A DNA stretch of 43,760 nt, from assembly GCF_018274385.1 (NCBI RefSeq), contig NZ_JAAFYZ010000068.1:1-43760 (forward strand), written 5' to 3'. The notes beneath the pieces are model-generated. The model did not search any database. It was given only the letters and a program-made list of their open reading frames with translations, and was not told the origin of the DNA. This document shows, in pieces, positions 37,539 through 43,760 of the stretch (the stretch's first letter is position 1; each line of letters opens with the position of its first letter). This DNA comes from Catenulispora pinistramenti. Its GTDB lineage: Bacteria > Actinomycetota > Actinomycetes > Streptomycetales > Catenulisporaceae. The translations under genes were made by a program, and so were the position numbers.

Positions 37539-38201
37539 TCACCCCGGCTTGACCAGCCCGGCGTCGTAGGCGGCGATGACCAGCTGGGCACGGTCGCGGG
37601 CGTCCAGCTTCATCAGCAGGCGGCCGATGTGGGTCTTGGCCGTGGACAAGCTGACGTGCAAATGTGCCGCGATCTCGTCGTTCGACAGTCCCAGGCCGAT
37701 GAGCGTGAGCACTTCGCGTTCCCGCTCGGTGGTGTCCGGCAGTCCGGCGAGGGGGCGGCGGGCCGGTTCCGGTCGTCGTGTGAACTCCTCGATGAGGCGC
37801 CGGGTGACGGTCGGCGCCAGCAATGCCTCGCCGGCCGCCACGACGCGGATCGCGGCCAGCAGATCGGCCGGCGGCGTGTCCTTCAGCAGGAAGCCGCTGG
37901 CGCCGGCGCGCAGGGCTGAGAAGACGTACTCGTCGATGTCGAAGGTCGTGAGGATCAGGATCCTGATTGTCTGGTCGGCGGGCGCGGCCGTGATCCTGCG
38001 GGTCGCCTCGATGCCGTCCATACCGGGCATGCGGATGTCCATCAGCACGACGTCAGGGTGCTGACGTCCGGCGAGCTCGACCGCCTCGGCGCCGGTCGCC
38101 GCCTGGCCGACCGAGGTCAGGTCCGGCGCCGAGTCCACGAGGAGGCTGAAGCTGCCGCGGACCAGGGCTTGGTCGTCCGCGACCAGCACCTTGACGGTCA
38201 T
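37539..38201 (-). CDS. NarL/FixJ-type response regulator
   Basis: A 220-residue response regulator. Receiver: VADDQ acidic pair, phospho-acceptor Asp55 in DVVLMDIRMPG, ILILTTFD and GFLLKDT. The LuxR-type HTH has LPDTTEREREVLTLIGLGLS and STAKTHIGRLLMKLDARDRA. Its start codon overlaps the kinase stop by 4 bases. It is closely similar in architecture and motifs to the regulator at 16048-16743, and both sit in divergent kinase/ABC modules. Confidence 0.92.
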   Translation of the reverse strand: MTVKVLVADDQALVRGSFSLLVDSAPDLTSVGQAATGAEAVELAGRQHPDVVLMDIRMPGMDGIEATRRITAAPADQTIRILILTTFDIDEYVFSALRAGASGFLLKDTPPADLLAAIRVVAAGEALLAPTVTRRLIEEFTRRPEPARRPLAGLPDTTEREREVLTLIGLGLSNDEIAAHLHVSLSTAKTHIGRLLMKLDARDRAQLVIAAYDAGLVKPG

Positions 38202-39454
38202 GAGGGGGTCCCCGTCCGGTCCGTCGCCTCGGTCAGCGGCAGGCGGGCGGTCACCCGGAACCCGCGTCCGGGCAGCGGTCCGGCCCGGAACTCGCCGCCA
38301 TACATGCCGACCCGCTCACGCATGCCGACCAGACCGTGGCCCAGGCCCGAGATCCGGCCGGGCTCGGCGTTGCCGTGGTCCGTCACCTCCACCGACAGCG
38401 CGTCCCGCTCGTAGCCGACGGTCACGCGACACGTGTCCGTCGCCGCGTGCTTGATCACGTTGGTGATCGCCTCCTGGATCACCCGATACGCGGCCAGGTC
38501 GATCCCCGCGGAAACCGCGCTCGGGTCGCCGCGCACTTCCAGATCCACCAGCAGCCCCGCCTCAGCAGTCCGCGCCAGAAGGTCGTCCAGATCGGCGAGT
38601 CCCGGAACGGGCACCAGTTCGGCGCGGTCCCGGCCGACGCCGCCAGCACGCCCGACGCCGTCCGCGCTCCCGTCGGCCCGCAGCATCGCCAGAAGCGCCC
38701 GCATCTCACGCAGCGCGCCGCGGCTGGTCGTCTCGATGGACGCCAACGCCCGCGCCGCCTCGTCGGGGTTCGTCTTCACCACATAGTTGGCGACGCCGGC
38801 CTGAACGGCGATCAGGCTGACGGTGTGCGCGACGACGTCGTGGAGTTCGCGGGCGATCTCCAGCCGCTCCTCGCTGCTGATCCGGCGCGCCTCGGCGAGT
38901 TGTTCGCGTACCTCCTGCGCGGCTTGTTCATGCGCCTTCGCTGTATAAGAACGCTGCTGCTGCACCACGTACCCGGCCAGCCAGGCGGCCGTGACGTAGA
39001 CCCCGCACTCCGCGGCGAATCGGCTGGTGTCGCCGCTGGCGCCGGAACCGGATCCGGCGGCGTAGACGGCGAGTCCGATTCCCAGCACGGCCAACGTCCC
39101 GCAGAGCAGCCCGAGCGCTTCGCGTCGCGGGAACCGCAGTGGGATCAGCGATACCGCGTAGCAAGCGCCGAGCGGAAGGAACGCCGGCGCGTTGACCGCT
39201 GTTCCGGCGATGGCCGCCGCCGTGCTGAGGACGACCACCGCGAGCACAGCGCGCGGCCAGAACTGACGCACGACCACCGGGAGCGCCGCCAGCGCCAGGA
39301 CGACGACGGCCAGCCAGTCCGGGTAGCGGAGGTAGGGCACCTTGCCCGCGGTCGTCGCCAGCACGGCGACCACACCGTCGACGGCGACCCGCTGCCACGG
39401 CCGCAGCCGCACGCGGGCAAGGCGGGTGACCAGCGGTGGGCTGTGTGCGTCCAT
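38198..39454 (-). CDS. Sensor histidine kinase (HisKA_3 / NarL-system type)
   Basis: A 418-residue kinase with about five membrane segments (VAVDGVVAVLATTAG, WLAVVVLALAALPVVV, AVLAVVVLSTAAAIAG, LGLLCGTLAVLGIGLAVY, VYVTAAWLAGYVV), a short coiled-coil linker (AHEQAAQEVREQLAEARRIS), His205 in ARELHDVVAHTVSLIAVQAG, and an HATPase_c domain with VIQEAITNVIKHA and GLGHGLVGMRERVG. It lacks an external sensor domain. The ATG at 39454 has TACCGT 6 bases upstream and no Shine-Dalgarno. Coupled to the response regulator and divergent from the ABC genes at 39620-41454. Confidence 0.9.
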   Translation of the reverse strand: MDAHSPPLVTRLARVRLRPWQRVAVDGVVAVLATTAGKVPYLRYPDWLAVVVLALAALPVVVRQFWPRAVLAVVVLSTAAAIAGTAVNAPAFLPLGACYAVSLIPLRFPRREALGLLCGTLAVLGIGLAVYAAGSGSGASGDTSRFAAECGVYVTAAWLAGYVVQQQRSYTAKAHEQAAQEVREQLAEARRISSEERLEIARELHDVVAHTVSLIAVQAGVANYVVKTNPDEAARALASIETTSRGALREMRALLAMLRADGSADGVGRAGGVGRDRAELVPVPGLADLDDLLARTAEAGLLVDLEVRGDPSAVSAGIDLAAYRVIQEAITNVIKHAATDTCRVTVGYERDALSVEVTDHGNAEPGRISGLGHGLVGMRERVGMYGGEFRAGPLPGRGFRVTARLPLTEATDRTGTPS

Positions 39455-39460
39455 GCCATG

Positions 39461-39466
39461 ACGGTA
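39461..39466 (-). promoter_or_regulatory. -10 element of the second kinase promoter
   Basis: TACCGT on the minus strand ends 6 bases before the ATG at 39454, the same leaderless geometry as the first kinase. Confidence 0.45.
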
Positions 39467-39619
39467 CCCGCGTGACCTGTGGACCGCGTCGTACCCAGAG
39501 CCGATGCGCGCGGTGGTACTTCAGGCCAGATCCGGTCCCCGAGTCCGATCCCCCGGTCCGACGATTCGCGACGCCGCGAGCGGCACTTTGGTGCGCAGCC
39601 AATAAGGAGGAGAAGACCC

Positions 39620-40429
39620 ATGACCACAGCGATCGAAACCACCGCGATCGAAACCCGGCACCTGGGCAAGCGCTATCGCGGCCGCTGGGCGCTGACCGAC
39701 TGCACGCTGAGCATCCCGGCCGGTCGCGTCGTCGGCCTGGTCGGCCCGAACGGTGCGGGCAAGACCACGCTCCTGAACCTGGCCACCGGCCATCTGGCAC
39801 CCGACTCCGGATCGATCGCCATCCTCGGCGGCCGGCCCGGCAGCGGTTCGGGACAGCTCGCGAGGGTCGGTTTCGTCGCCCAGGACACGCCGACGTACCT
39901 CGGCCTGTCCATCGCCGACCACCTCCGGCTCGGCGCGCGGCTGAATCCCCACTGGGACCGGCCCTATGCGGAGCGACGGATCGCGCGGCTGGGACTGGAT
40001 CCCCGACGCAAGGCGGGCAGACTCTCCGGCGGTCAGCGGGCGCAGTTGGCGCTGACCATAGCCATCGCCAAGCGCCCCGAGCTGCTGATCCTCGACGAAC
40101 CGGTGGCCGCCCTCGATCCGCTGGCCCGGCGCGAGTTCCTGGACGAGTTGGCGGACGCGGTCGCCGAGCGGGCCACGACCGTCATGCTCTCCTCGCACCT
40201 GGTCTCAGACCTTGAGGGGTTCTGCGACTACCTGATCGTGATCACCGCGTCCCGGATCCGGGCGGCCGGTCCGGTCAACGAGCTGCTGGCCGCCCACAAC
40301 GCCGCGGCCGGTCCGGACAGCGCGCCGGCCGACCTCGAAGACCTCGTCCTGGCCCACATGGGCCGCGCCGCGCAGTGGGAATCCGCGCAGCGGGAAGCCG
40401 CATACCCGGAAGTGGAGACACAGCGATGA
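39620..40429 (+). CDS. ABC transporter ATP-binding protein
   Basis: A 269-residue ABC ATPase. Walker A GPNGAGKTT (about 42-50), intact signature LSGGQRAQLALT, Walker B LLILDEPVAALDP, and H-loop MLSSHLVSDLEG. After the nucleotide domain comes a roughly 50-residue C-terminal tail (AAGPDSAPADLEDLVLAHMG). It is of the BcrA/CcmA exporter class and differs from the ATPase at 18120 in having a canonical signature. Start 39620 follows AAGGAGGAGAA, a strong ribosome binding site. Its last bases overlap the permease start by 4 (ATGA). Confidence 0.92.
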   Translation: MTTAIETTAIETRHLGKRYRGRWALTDCTLSIPAGRVVGLVGPNGAGKTTLLNLATGHLAPDSGSIAILGGRPGSGSGQLARVGFVAQDTPTYLGLSIADHLRLGARLNPHWDRPYAERRIARLGLDPRRKAGRLSGGQRAQLALTIAIAKRPELLILDEPVAALDPLARREFLDELADAVAERATTVMLSSHLVSDLEGFCDYLIVITASRIRAAGPVNELLAAHNAAAGPDSAPADLEDLVLAHMGRAAQWESAQREAAYPEVETQR

Positions 40430-41454
40430 TCTGGCTGACCTATCGGCAGTTCCGCATGTCGGCGATCGTAGCCGCCGGTGTGGTGATCGCGTTCGGCATC
40501 GCGGTGGTGAGTACCTCCGCGGGTCTGTCAGGGCTCTACGCCCGGAGCGGGCTGGCTTCGTGCCACGCCTCGTGCACAACGTCGACCACCGACTTCCTGA
40601 CCGCGATGAAGGCGGACGGCACGTACCCGGCGTTGTACTTCGTCGGGCTGGGGCTCCTGCTGCTGGCTCCGGCGGTGATCGGCGCGTTCTGGGGCGCTCC
40701 GATGATCACGCGCGAGGTGGAGGGGCGCACGCTGCGCTTCGTCTGGCACCAGAGCGTCACGCCGACCCGCTGGGCCCGGGTGAAGATCTCGCTGCTGGGG
40801 CTGGCCAGCATGGCGTTCGCCGGACTCATCAGTCTCCTGATCAGCTGGTGGGCCGCGCCGATCGACGCCGCCGGCGGCTTCCCGGTCGGCGGCGGGTCGC
40901 AGCTCAGCCGGTTCCAGAAGGTGGTGTTCGACGCGCGGGGCGTGGCCCCGCTGGGATACGCGGCACTCGGCTTCGTCGTCGGCGTAGTGCTCGGGGTGCT
41001 GATCCGGCGCACCGTTCCGGCGATGGCGGCGACGCTCGTGGTGGTCGCGGCGATCCAGCTCGCGGTGCCGACCTGGATCCGGCCGGATCTCGTCACGCCG
41101 GTCGCGCGCACCGGCCCGGTGCTGACCGCCTCGGCCTTCCAGCCGGCGCAGTTCGGGACCGAGGGACAGGTGACGGTACCGGTCGACATCCCCGGGGCGT
41201 GGATCGTCACCGACCGGACCGTGAAGCCCGATGGGCACAGCTTCAGCATGCTCGGCGCGTCACAGTGCTCGGACTTGGCGATGGCGCAGACCGACGACTG
41301 CCTGGCACAGCAAGATCTGCGGCAGGTCGTGCGGTACCAGCCGGCGAACCGGTTCTGGGAGTTCCAAGGGATCGAGACCGCGATGCTGCTCGGCGCCTCA
41401 ATGGTGCTGGCCGCGGGCGGGGTGCTGTGGCTGCGCAAGGTGCGGCTGACGTAA
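40426..41454 (+). CDS. ABC-2 type transporter permease
   Basis: A 342-residue membrane protein with six main hydrophobic segments (AIVAAGVVIAFGIAVVSTSA; YFVGLGLLLLAPAVIGAFWG; LLGLASMAFAGLISLLISWW; YAALGFVVGVVLGVLIRRTV; AMAATLVVVAAIQLAVPTWI; AMLLGASMVLAAGGVLWLRK). The motif MITREVEGRTLRFVWHQSVT marks the ABC-2 permease region facing the ATPase. The large loop before the last helix (about residues 230-320) lies outside and contains several Cys. Partner of the ATPase in the second kinase-ABC module. Confidence 0.88.
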   Translation: MIWLTYRQFRMSAIVAAGVVIAFGIAVVSTSAGLSGLYARSGLASCHASCTTSTTDFLTAMKADGTYPALYFVGLGLLLLAPAVIGAFWGAPMITREVEGRTLRFVWHQSVTPTRWARVKISLLGLASMAFAGLISLLISWWAAPIDAAGGFPVGGGSQLSRFQKVVFDARGVAPLGYAALGFVVGVVLGVLIRRTVPAMAATLVVVAAIQLAVPTWIRPDLVTPVARTGPVLTASAFQPAQFGTEGQVTVPVDIPGAWIVTDRTVKPDGHSFSMLGASQCSDLAMAQTDDCLAQQDLRQVVRYQPANRFWEFQGIETAMLLGASMVLAAGGVLWLRKVRLT

Positions 41455-41494
41455 GGCGTCGGGGCGCTCTGCAAGAACCTGACAGGCGAGGAAG

Positions 41495-41526
41495 CCGCGG
41501 CCTCGACACAGTCGCCGAGGCCGCGG
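41495..41526. terminator. Hairpin between convergent genes
   Basis: An 11-base perfect stem, CCGCGGCCTCG and CGAGGCCGCGG, with a 10-base loop between the permease stop (41454) and the small secreted protein stop (41567). Confidence 0.65.
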
Positions 41527-41566
41527 TGGATCCTCACAGCGGCTCGGGCGGCCGCGTGCGGTTCGG

Positions 41567-41875
41567 TCAGGTCACCTGGTTCCAGCCGTACTGGGCGGTC
41601 GCGCTGCCGCAGGAGGCGTAGGAGAACCCGCCGGCGCCGTCGGCGGGGGCCAGGCCGCCGATGGCGGTGATGCCGTTGGAACAGTGCGCGTACGACTGGA
41701 ACCAGCTTCCGGTGGCGTAGCCGTAGCAGTGCCCGATGTAGGTGCTGCCGCCGGGAGATCCGGAGCAGAACCCGGTGGCGGGGGCGGCCGTCACGGCTTG
41801 GGCGGCGGAGCTGACGCCGAACAACCCGAGTCCGGTCGCCAGGACGACGGCGGCGACGCGATTTCTGGTCCTCAT
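41567..41875 (-). CDS. Small secreted protein with four conserved-looking cysteines
   Basis: A 102-residue exported protein of unknown function. Signal peptide about 1-30 (VAAVVLATGLGLFGVSSAAQA), mature part of about 70 residues with four Cys (GFCSGSPGG, GHCYGYAT, AHCSNGITA, ASCGSATA), probably two disulphides. It is rich in Gly, Ser, Ala and aromatic residues, with no catalytic motif. It may be an inhibitor, antimicrobial or wall-associated protein; none of these can be shown from sequence. ATG 41875 follows GGAGAGAGAGG. It is divergent from the GNAT gene at 42019. Confidence 0.75.
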   Translation of the reverse strand: MRTRNRVAAVVLATGLGLFGVSSAAQAVTAAPATGFCSGSPGGSTYIGHCYGYATGSWFQSYAHCSNGITAIGGLAPADGAGGFSYASCGSATAQYGWNQVT

Positions 41876-42018
41876 GTGCCTCTCTCTCCTGTTTTGATGG
41901 CGGGCCGCGGTGCGGCGGCCTTCGCAGAACGCTGGCATAGTCCGGTCAGGACCGGTCCTGAGGCGCGGGTCGTACGCTCGCCGATGCGGCGGGGCGCGTC
42001 GGAGGACAGAATGGGCCC

Positions 42019-42618
42019 ATGGTGGAGATCGACTTCCTGACCGAGTCCGACCGTGCCGAGTGGGAAACCCTGGCACGGGGCAAGGACACCTACTTCGACG
42101 TCGAGCGAACCGACGCCGACTACGAGCGGACCTGGCGCCGGCTGATCGACGGCGGTCAGGTCCACGGAATCGCGGCGCGGCTGGACGGCGAGATGGTCGG
42201 CGTCGCGCACTACTTGTTCCACGCCAGCGTCTGGTACTCCGGAAAGTGCTATCTGGCTGACCTGTACGTGGACGAGAAGGCCCGGCGGCGGGGCGTGGCG
42301 ACGGCGGTACTCGAGTGGGTCGCGCAGGAGGCCAGGGACCACGGGTTCCCCGGCCTCTACTGGAACACCTTGGAAGACGCCCCGGCGCGCGCGCTCTACG
42401 ACAAGGTCGGCAGGTTCCACGACGGGCTCATCTACTACTCCTACCGGCGGAGCGTGAGCCCGGGCGGCACCGCCGCGAGTGGCACTGTGGCTGGCGGCAC
42501 CGTGGCTGGTAGCACCGTGGCTGGTAGCACCGTGGCTGGCGGAACCGTCGCGGGCGGCGCTAGTGCCGTGTCGGGCAACGCTTGCCTGGGAGTTCGCGCT
42601 TTGCCCGGGAGTCCGTGA
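42019..42618 (+). CDS. GNAT-family N-acetyltransferase with a C-terminal pentapeptide minisatellite tail
   Basis: A 199-residue GNAT. The acetyl-CoA core is visible: VHGIAARLDGEMVGVAHYLF (beta 2-4), CYLADLYVDEKARRRGVATA with the Q/RxxGxG/A pyrophosphate loop (RRRGVAT), and PGLYWNTLEDAPARALYDK. The fold ends at about residue 150 (IYYSYRRS). Residues 155-183 are a low-complexity tail of five GTVAG/STVAG pentapeptides encoded by five 15-base tandem repeats, then an unstructured end. No Shine-Dalgarno fits; the ATG is preceded by GGGCCC. The acceptor substrate is unknown. Confidence 0.85.
   Translation: MVEIDFLTESDRAEWETLARGKDTYFDVERTDADYERTWRRLIDGGQVHGIAARLDGEMVGVAHYLFHASVWYSGKCYLADLYVDEKARRRGVATAVLEWVAQEARDHGFPGLYWNTLEDAPARALYDKVGRFHDGLIYYSYRRSVSPGGTAASGTVAGGTVAGSTVAGSTVAGGTVAGGASAVSGNACLGVRALPGSP
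42481..42555 (+). repeat. Five 15-base tandem repeats in the GNAT gene
   Basis: Consensus GGCACCGTGGCTGGT, with three near-identical central copies and more diverged outer ones. It encodes GTVAG/STVAG and lies past the acetyltransferase fold, so copy number changes would be in frame and tolerated. Confidence 0.85.
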
Positions 42619-43096
42619 CGTGGTTCGCGACGTTGTTCGCGACGTGCCGGTCGCCGGGCGGGATCCGTCGGCGGGTGGAGTTTGCTGGGGCTGGAGTTTG
42701 TGGGCCGGGTTGCGGTTGGGCTGTGGGTTGAAAGGCGATTTTTACGGCCTTCGGTCGTAGTTGTGCCGGTTCGGGGTTCGGGGCGGCGAGTCTGTGTGTC
42801 GGCTGCTGGTTCGCGCGTTCACAACCCCGCCCCACCTCAGGCCTCTTCAACTCCAGCAAGTCAGAGCAAGGGCAAGATCAACGGCACAGGCCAGATCAAG
42901 AGCAAGATCAACGGCACAAGCAAGATCAACAGCAAGATCAAGGTCAAACCCATGGTGAAGGGCCGGGCCTCCGGCGGGCCTCGGCAACCTCAGGGAAACT
43001 AGCGCGGTTCCCTAGGGTGGCCGGGTCAGTCTCAGCGGCTGCGGTTCCTGAGGTGGTGCGGTCCGTTCCCCTCGGTCGCGTCGTCAGCCCGGGGGG
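42619..43096. other. Gene-poor region with tandem repeats
   Basis: 478 bases with no supportable gene. It opens with a twofold GTTCGCGACGT repeat (42623-42633, 42635-42645), runs through a G/T-rich stretch of GGGCTGGAG/TGGGTTG words, holds the A-rich AAGATCAAC repeats (42871-42942), and ends in GC-rich sequence. The open frames present on both strands have biased composition without family similarity or a ribosome binding site. Confidence 0.5.
42871..42942. repeat. Tandem AGCAAGATCAAC repeats
   Basis: Two 30-base units (26 of 30 identical) plus a partial third, built of 12-base words AGCAAGATCAAC/G with GGCACA inserts. The purine-rich strand and low GC contrast sharply with the surrounding DNA. 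Confidence 0.75.
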
Positions 43097-43197
43097 TACA
43101 GCACCGGTGTCCGGGGGTAAAGTCCGCGCGCGGCGGTTGGGTGCTCAAGCTGCGGTTTTGTGCAGCGCGAACTTGACCCCCGGCCACCGGCACTGTA
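43097..43197. repeat. 33-base imperfect inverted repeat (fold-back element)
   Basis: Arms 43097-43129 and 43165-43197 match at 28 of 33 positions, with outer ends TACAG and CTGTA, around a 35-base spacer. It could fold into one long hairpin, or be a small MITE-like element, or a hairpin target for the IS110 element that follows. Confidence 0.6.
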
Positions 43198-43341
43198 GGC
43201 GAAGCCCTGCCGACGCGACAGTGAATGATGGTGGTGGTGGTTCTGCCGGGTGGGGTTGTCTCTCGACGCGACCGACGCCTTGCACAGGCTGTCTTTCTTC
43301 GGATCTGGCACCCTGCCCGGTAGGGCTGTCTGCGGCGGTGT

Positions 43342-43426
43342 GCGACCGGGCCGGGCTGGAGTGACCTAATCAGGAGCTTGGCCTAGAAGTCCCGTCACTG
43401 TCTTGTCCCCGGCCCTGCCCGGTCGC
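43342..43426 (+). ncRNA. Candidate structured leader RNA (possible bridge RNA of the IS110 element)
   Basis: A nested hairpin can be read: outer stem GCGACCGGGC (43342-43351) with GCCCGGTCGC (43417-43426), inner stem AGTGAC (43360-43365) with GTCACT (43394-43399), and an internal loop of about 28 bases. It lies 53 bases upstream of the transposase start, the part of IS110 elements known to encode the bridge RNA that guides target and donor recognition. The stem is seen directly; the function is inferred. Confidence 0.35.
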
Positions 43427-43478
43427 GTGCCCGCCGTCTTGCCGATGCGAACCGGAAAGAGGGGAAGGCACAACCATC

Positions 43479-43760
43479 ATGACCGATCAGACACCCCAAG
43501 TCATCGGCGGCGTGGACACCCACGGCGCCACCCACCACGCCGCGCTCATCGACCCGATCGGCCGGCACCTGGGCGACCAGGAGTTCCCGGCCACCGCCGC
43601 CGGATACGCGGCGCTGCCTGGCTGTCCGGCCATGGCACCGTGATCGCGGTCGGGGTGGAGGGCACCGGCTCCTACGGCGCCGCCCTGGCCCGGCACCTGA
43701 CCGCCGCCGGGATCGTCGTGGTCGAGGTCGACCGCCCCGACCGCAAGACCCGCCGCACAG
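43479..43760 (+). pseudogene. IS110-family transposase, frameshifted and cut by the window end
   Basis: The N-terminal DEDD (RuvC-like) domain is clear. Frame 1 from ATG 43479 (GGGGAAGG upstream) reads VIGGVDTHGATHHAALIDPI with the first catalytic Asp in VDTH, then FPATAAGYAAL, and hits a stop at 43641. The family sequence resumes in the next frame with WLSGHGTVIAVGVEGTGSYG (Glu of the DEDD set), ARHLTAAGIVVVEVDRPDRK, to the window edge. The shift falls at 43617-43618, where two bases stand in place of the six expected between Ala-Leu and Trp-Leu. The copy is probably inactive unless a programmed shift occurs. Confidence 0.85.

Larger units (their letters stand above)
43198..43760 (+). mobile_element. 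IS110-family insertion sequence, left part (boundary uncertain)
   Basis: A frameshifted IS110-type transposase begins at 43479, preceded by a long non-coding leader typical of this family, and runs off the window. No terminal inverted repeat marks the left end, as expected for IS110 elements, so the start given here is only a limit set by the fold-back repeat. Confidence 0.5.

Noticed and set aside
42560..42859. 99-residue minus-strand frame
   Set aside because: Biased Pro/Arg/Gln composition, overlaps the GNAT end, and has no ribosome binding site or similarity.
42682..43002. 106-residue plus-strand frame containing the KINGT/SKINS repeats
   Set aside because: Coding only across the tandem repeat by chance; no start signal and no domain. 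Kept as a repeat instead.

Overview
The window is high-GC actinobacterial DNA with strong third-position GC bias, GTG starts, apparently leaderless promoters, NarL-type two-component systems, secreted hydrolases and a SigE-family ECF sigma factor. Several families together (acid-type glutamic peptidase, beta-propeller-fused hydrolases, CWB2 protein, ParB-type HTH regulator) fit a mycelial soil or acidophilic actinomycete near Catenulispora, Actinospica or Streptomyces. That placement is an inference; no rRNA or other marker gene is present.

Layout. 1-1.9 kb: a serine hydrolase divergent from a TetR repressor, with a near-perfect operator between them. 2.0-12.9 kb: a five-gene, one-directional run of secreted proteins: a GH172 (DUF2961) glycosidase, a DUF1906 glycoside-hydrolase-like protein, a GDSL/SGNH esterase, an NlpC/P60-type cysteine hydrolase and a GH76 alpha-1,6-mannanase. 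Four of the five end in the same family of about 48-residue beta-propeller blades (7, 6, 6 and 6 copies). The run closes with a strong terminator. 13.1-14.7 kb: an amidohydrolase divergent from a MarR regulator. 14.8-16.0 kb: a ParB/StrR-type HTH regulator without the ParB domain, and a decayed PEBP-family fragment. 16.0-19.6 kb: a response regulator and histidine kinase divergent from an ABC ATPase and permease. 19.7-20.7 kb: a membrane protein and winged-helix regulator pair. 20.9-25.6 kb: a cell-wall-binding-repeat protein, a small EF-hand protein, a bifunctional SLT/amidase cell-wall hydrolase and a Rieske lipoprotein, separated by very long perfect palindromes acting as shared terminators. 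25.7-31.2 kb: a PIG-V-like mannosyltransferase, a large unknown alpha-helical protein and asparagine synthetase. 31.5-35.4 kb: a G1 glutamic peptidase, a small membrane protein divergent from a LysR regulator, and a GH19 chitinase with two DasR-like (dre) sites. 35.7-37.5 kb: a SigE-family sigma factor overlapping a membrane-anchored MltG-like protein that occupies the usual anti-sigma position. 37.5-41.5 kb: a second two-component/ABC module with the same layout as the first. 41.6-43.8 kb: a small secreted Cys protein, a GNAT acetyltransferase with a minisatellite tail, a gene-poor stretch with tandem and inverted repeats, and the start of a frameshifted IS110-family element with a structured, possibly bridge-RNA-encoding leader.

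How the genes may work together. The 2-13 kb operon looks like a co-expressed, lectin-targeted set that degrades polysaccharide and peptidoglycan. GH172 and GH76 are families that include D-arabinan- or fructan-type and alpha-1,6-mannan-type activities, and the NlpC/P60 and DUF1906 proteins point to cell-wall substrates. The chitinase, the SLT/amidase, the CWB2 protein, the MltG-like protein and the glutamic peptidase make the whole window rich in cell-envelope remodelling or predation functions. The two histidine kinase/ABC modules are probable envelope-stress or antimicrobial-efflux systems.
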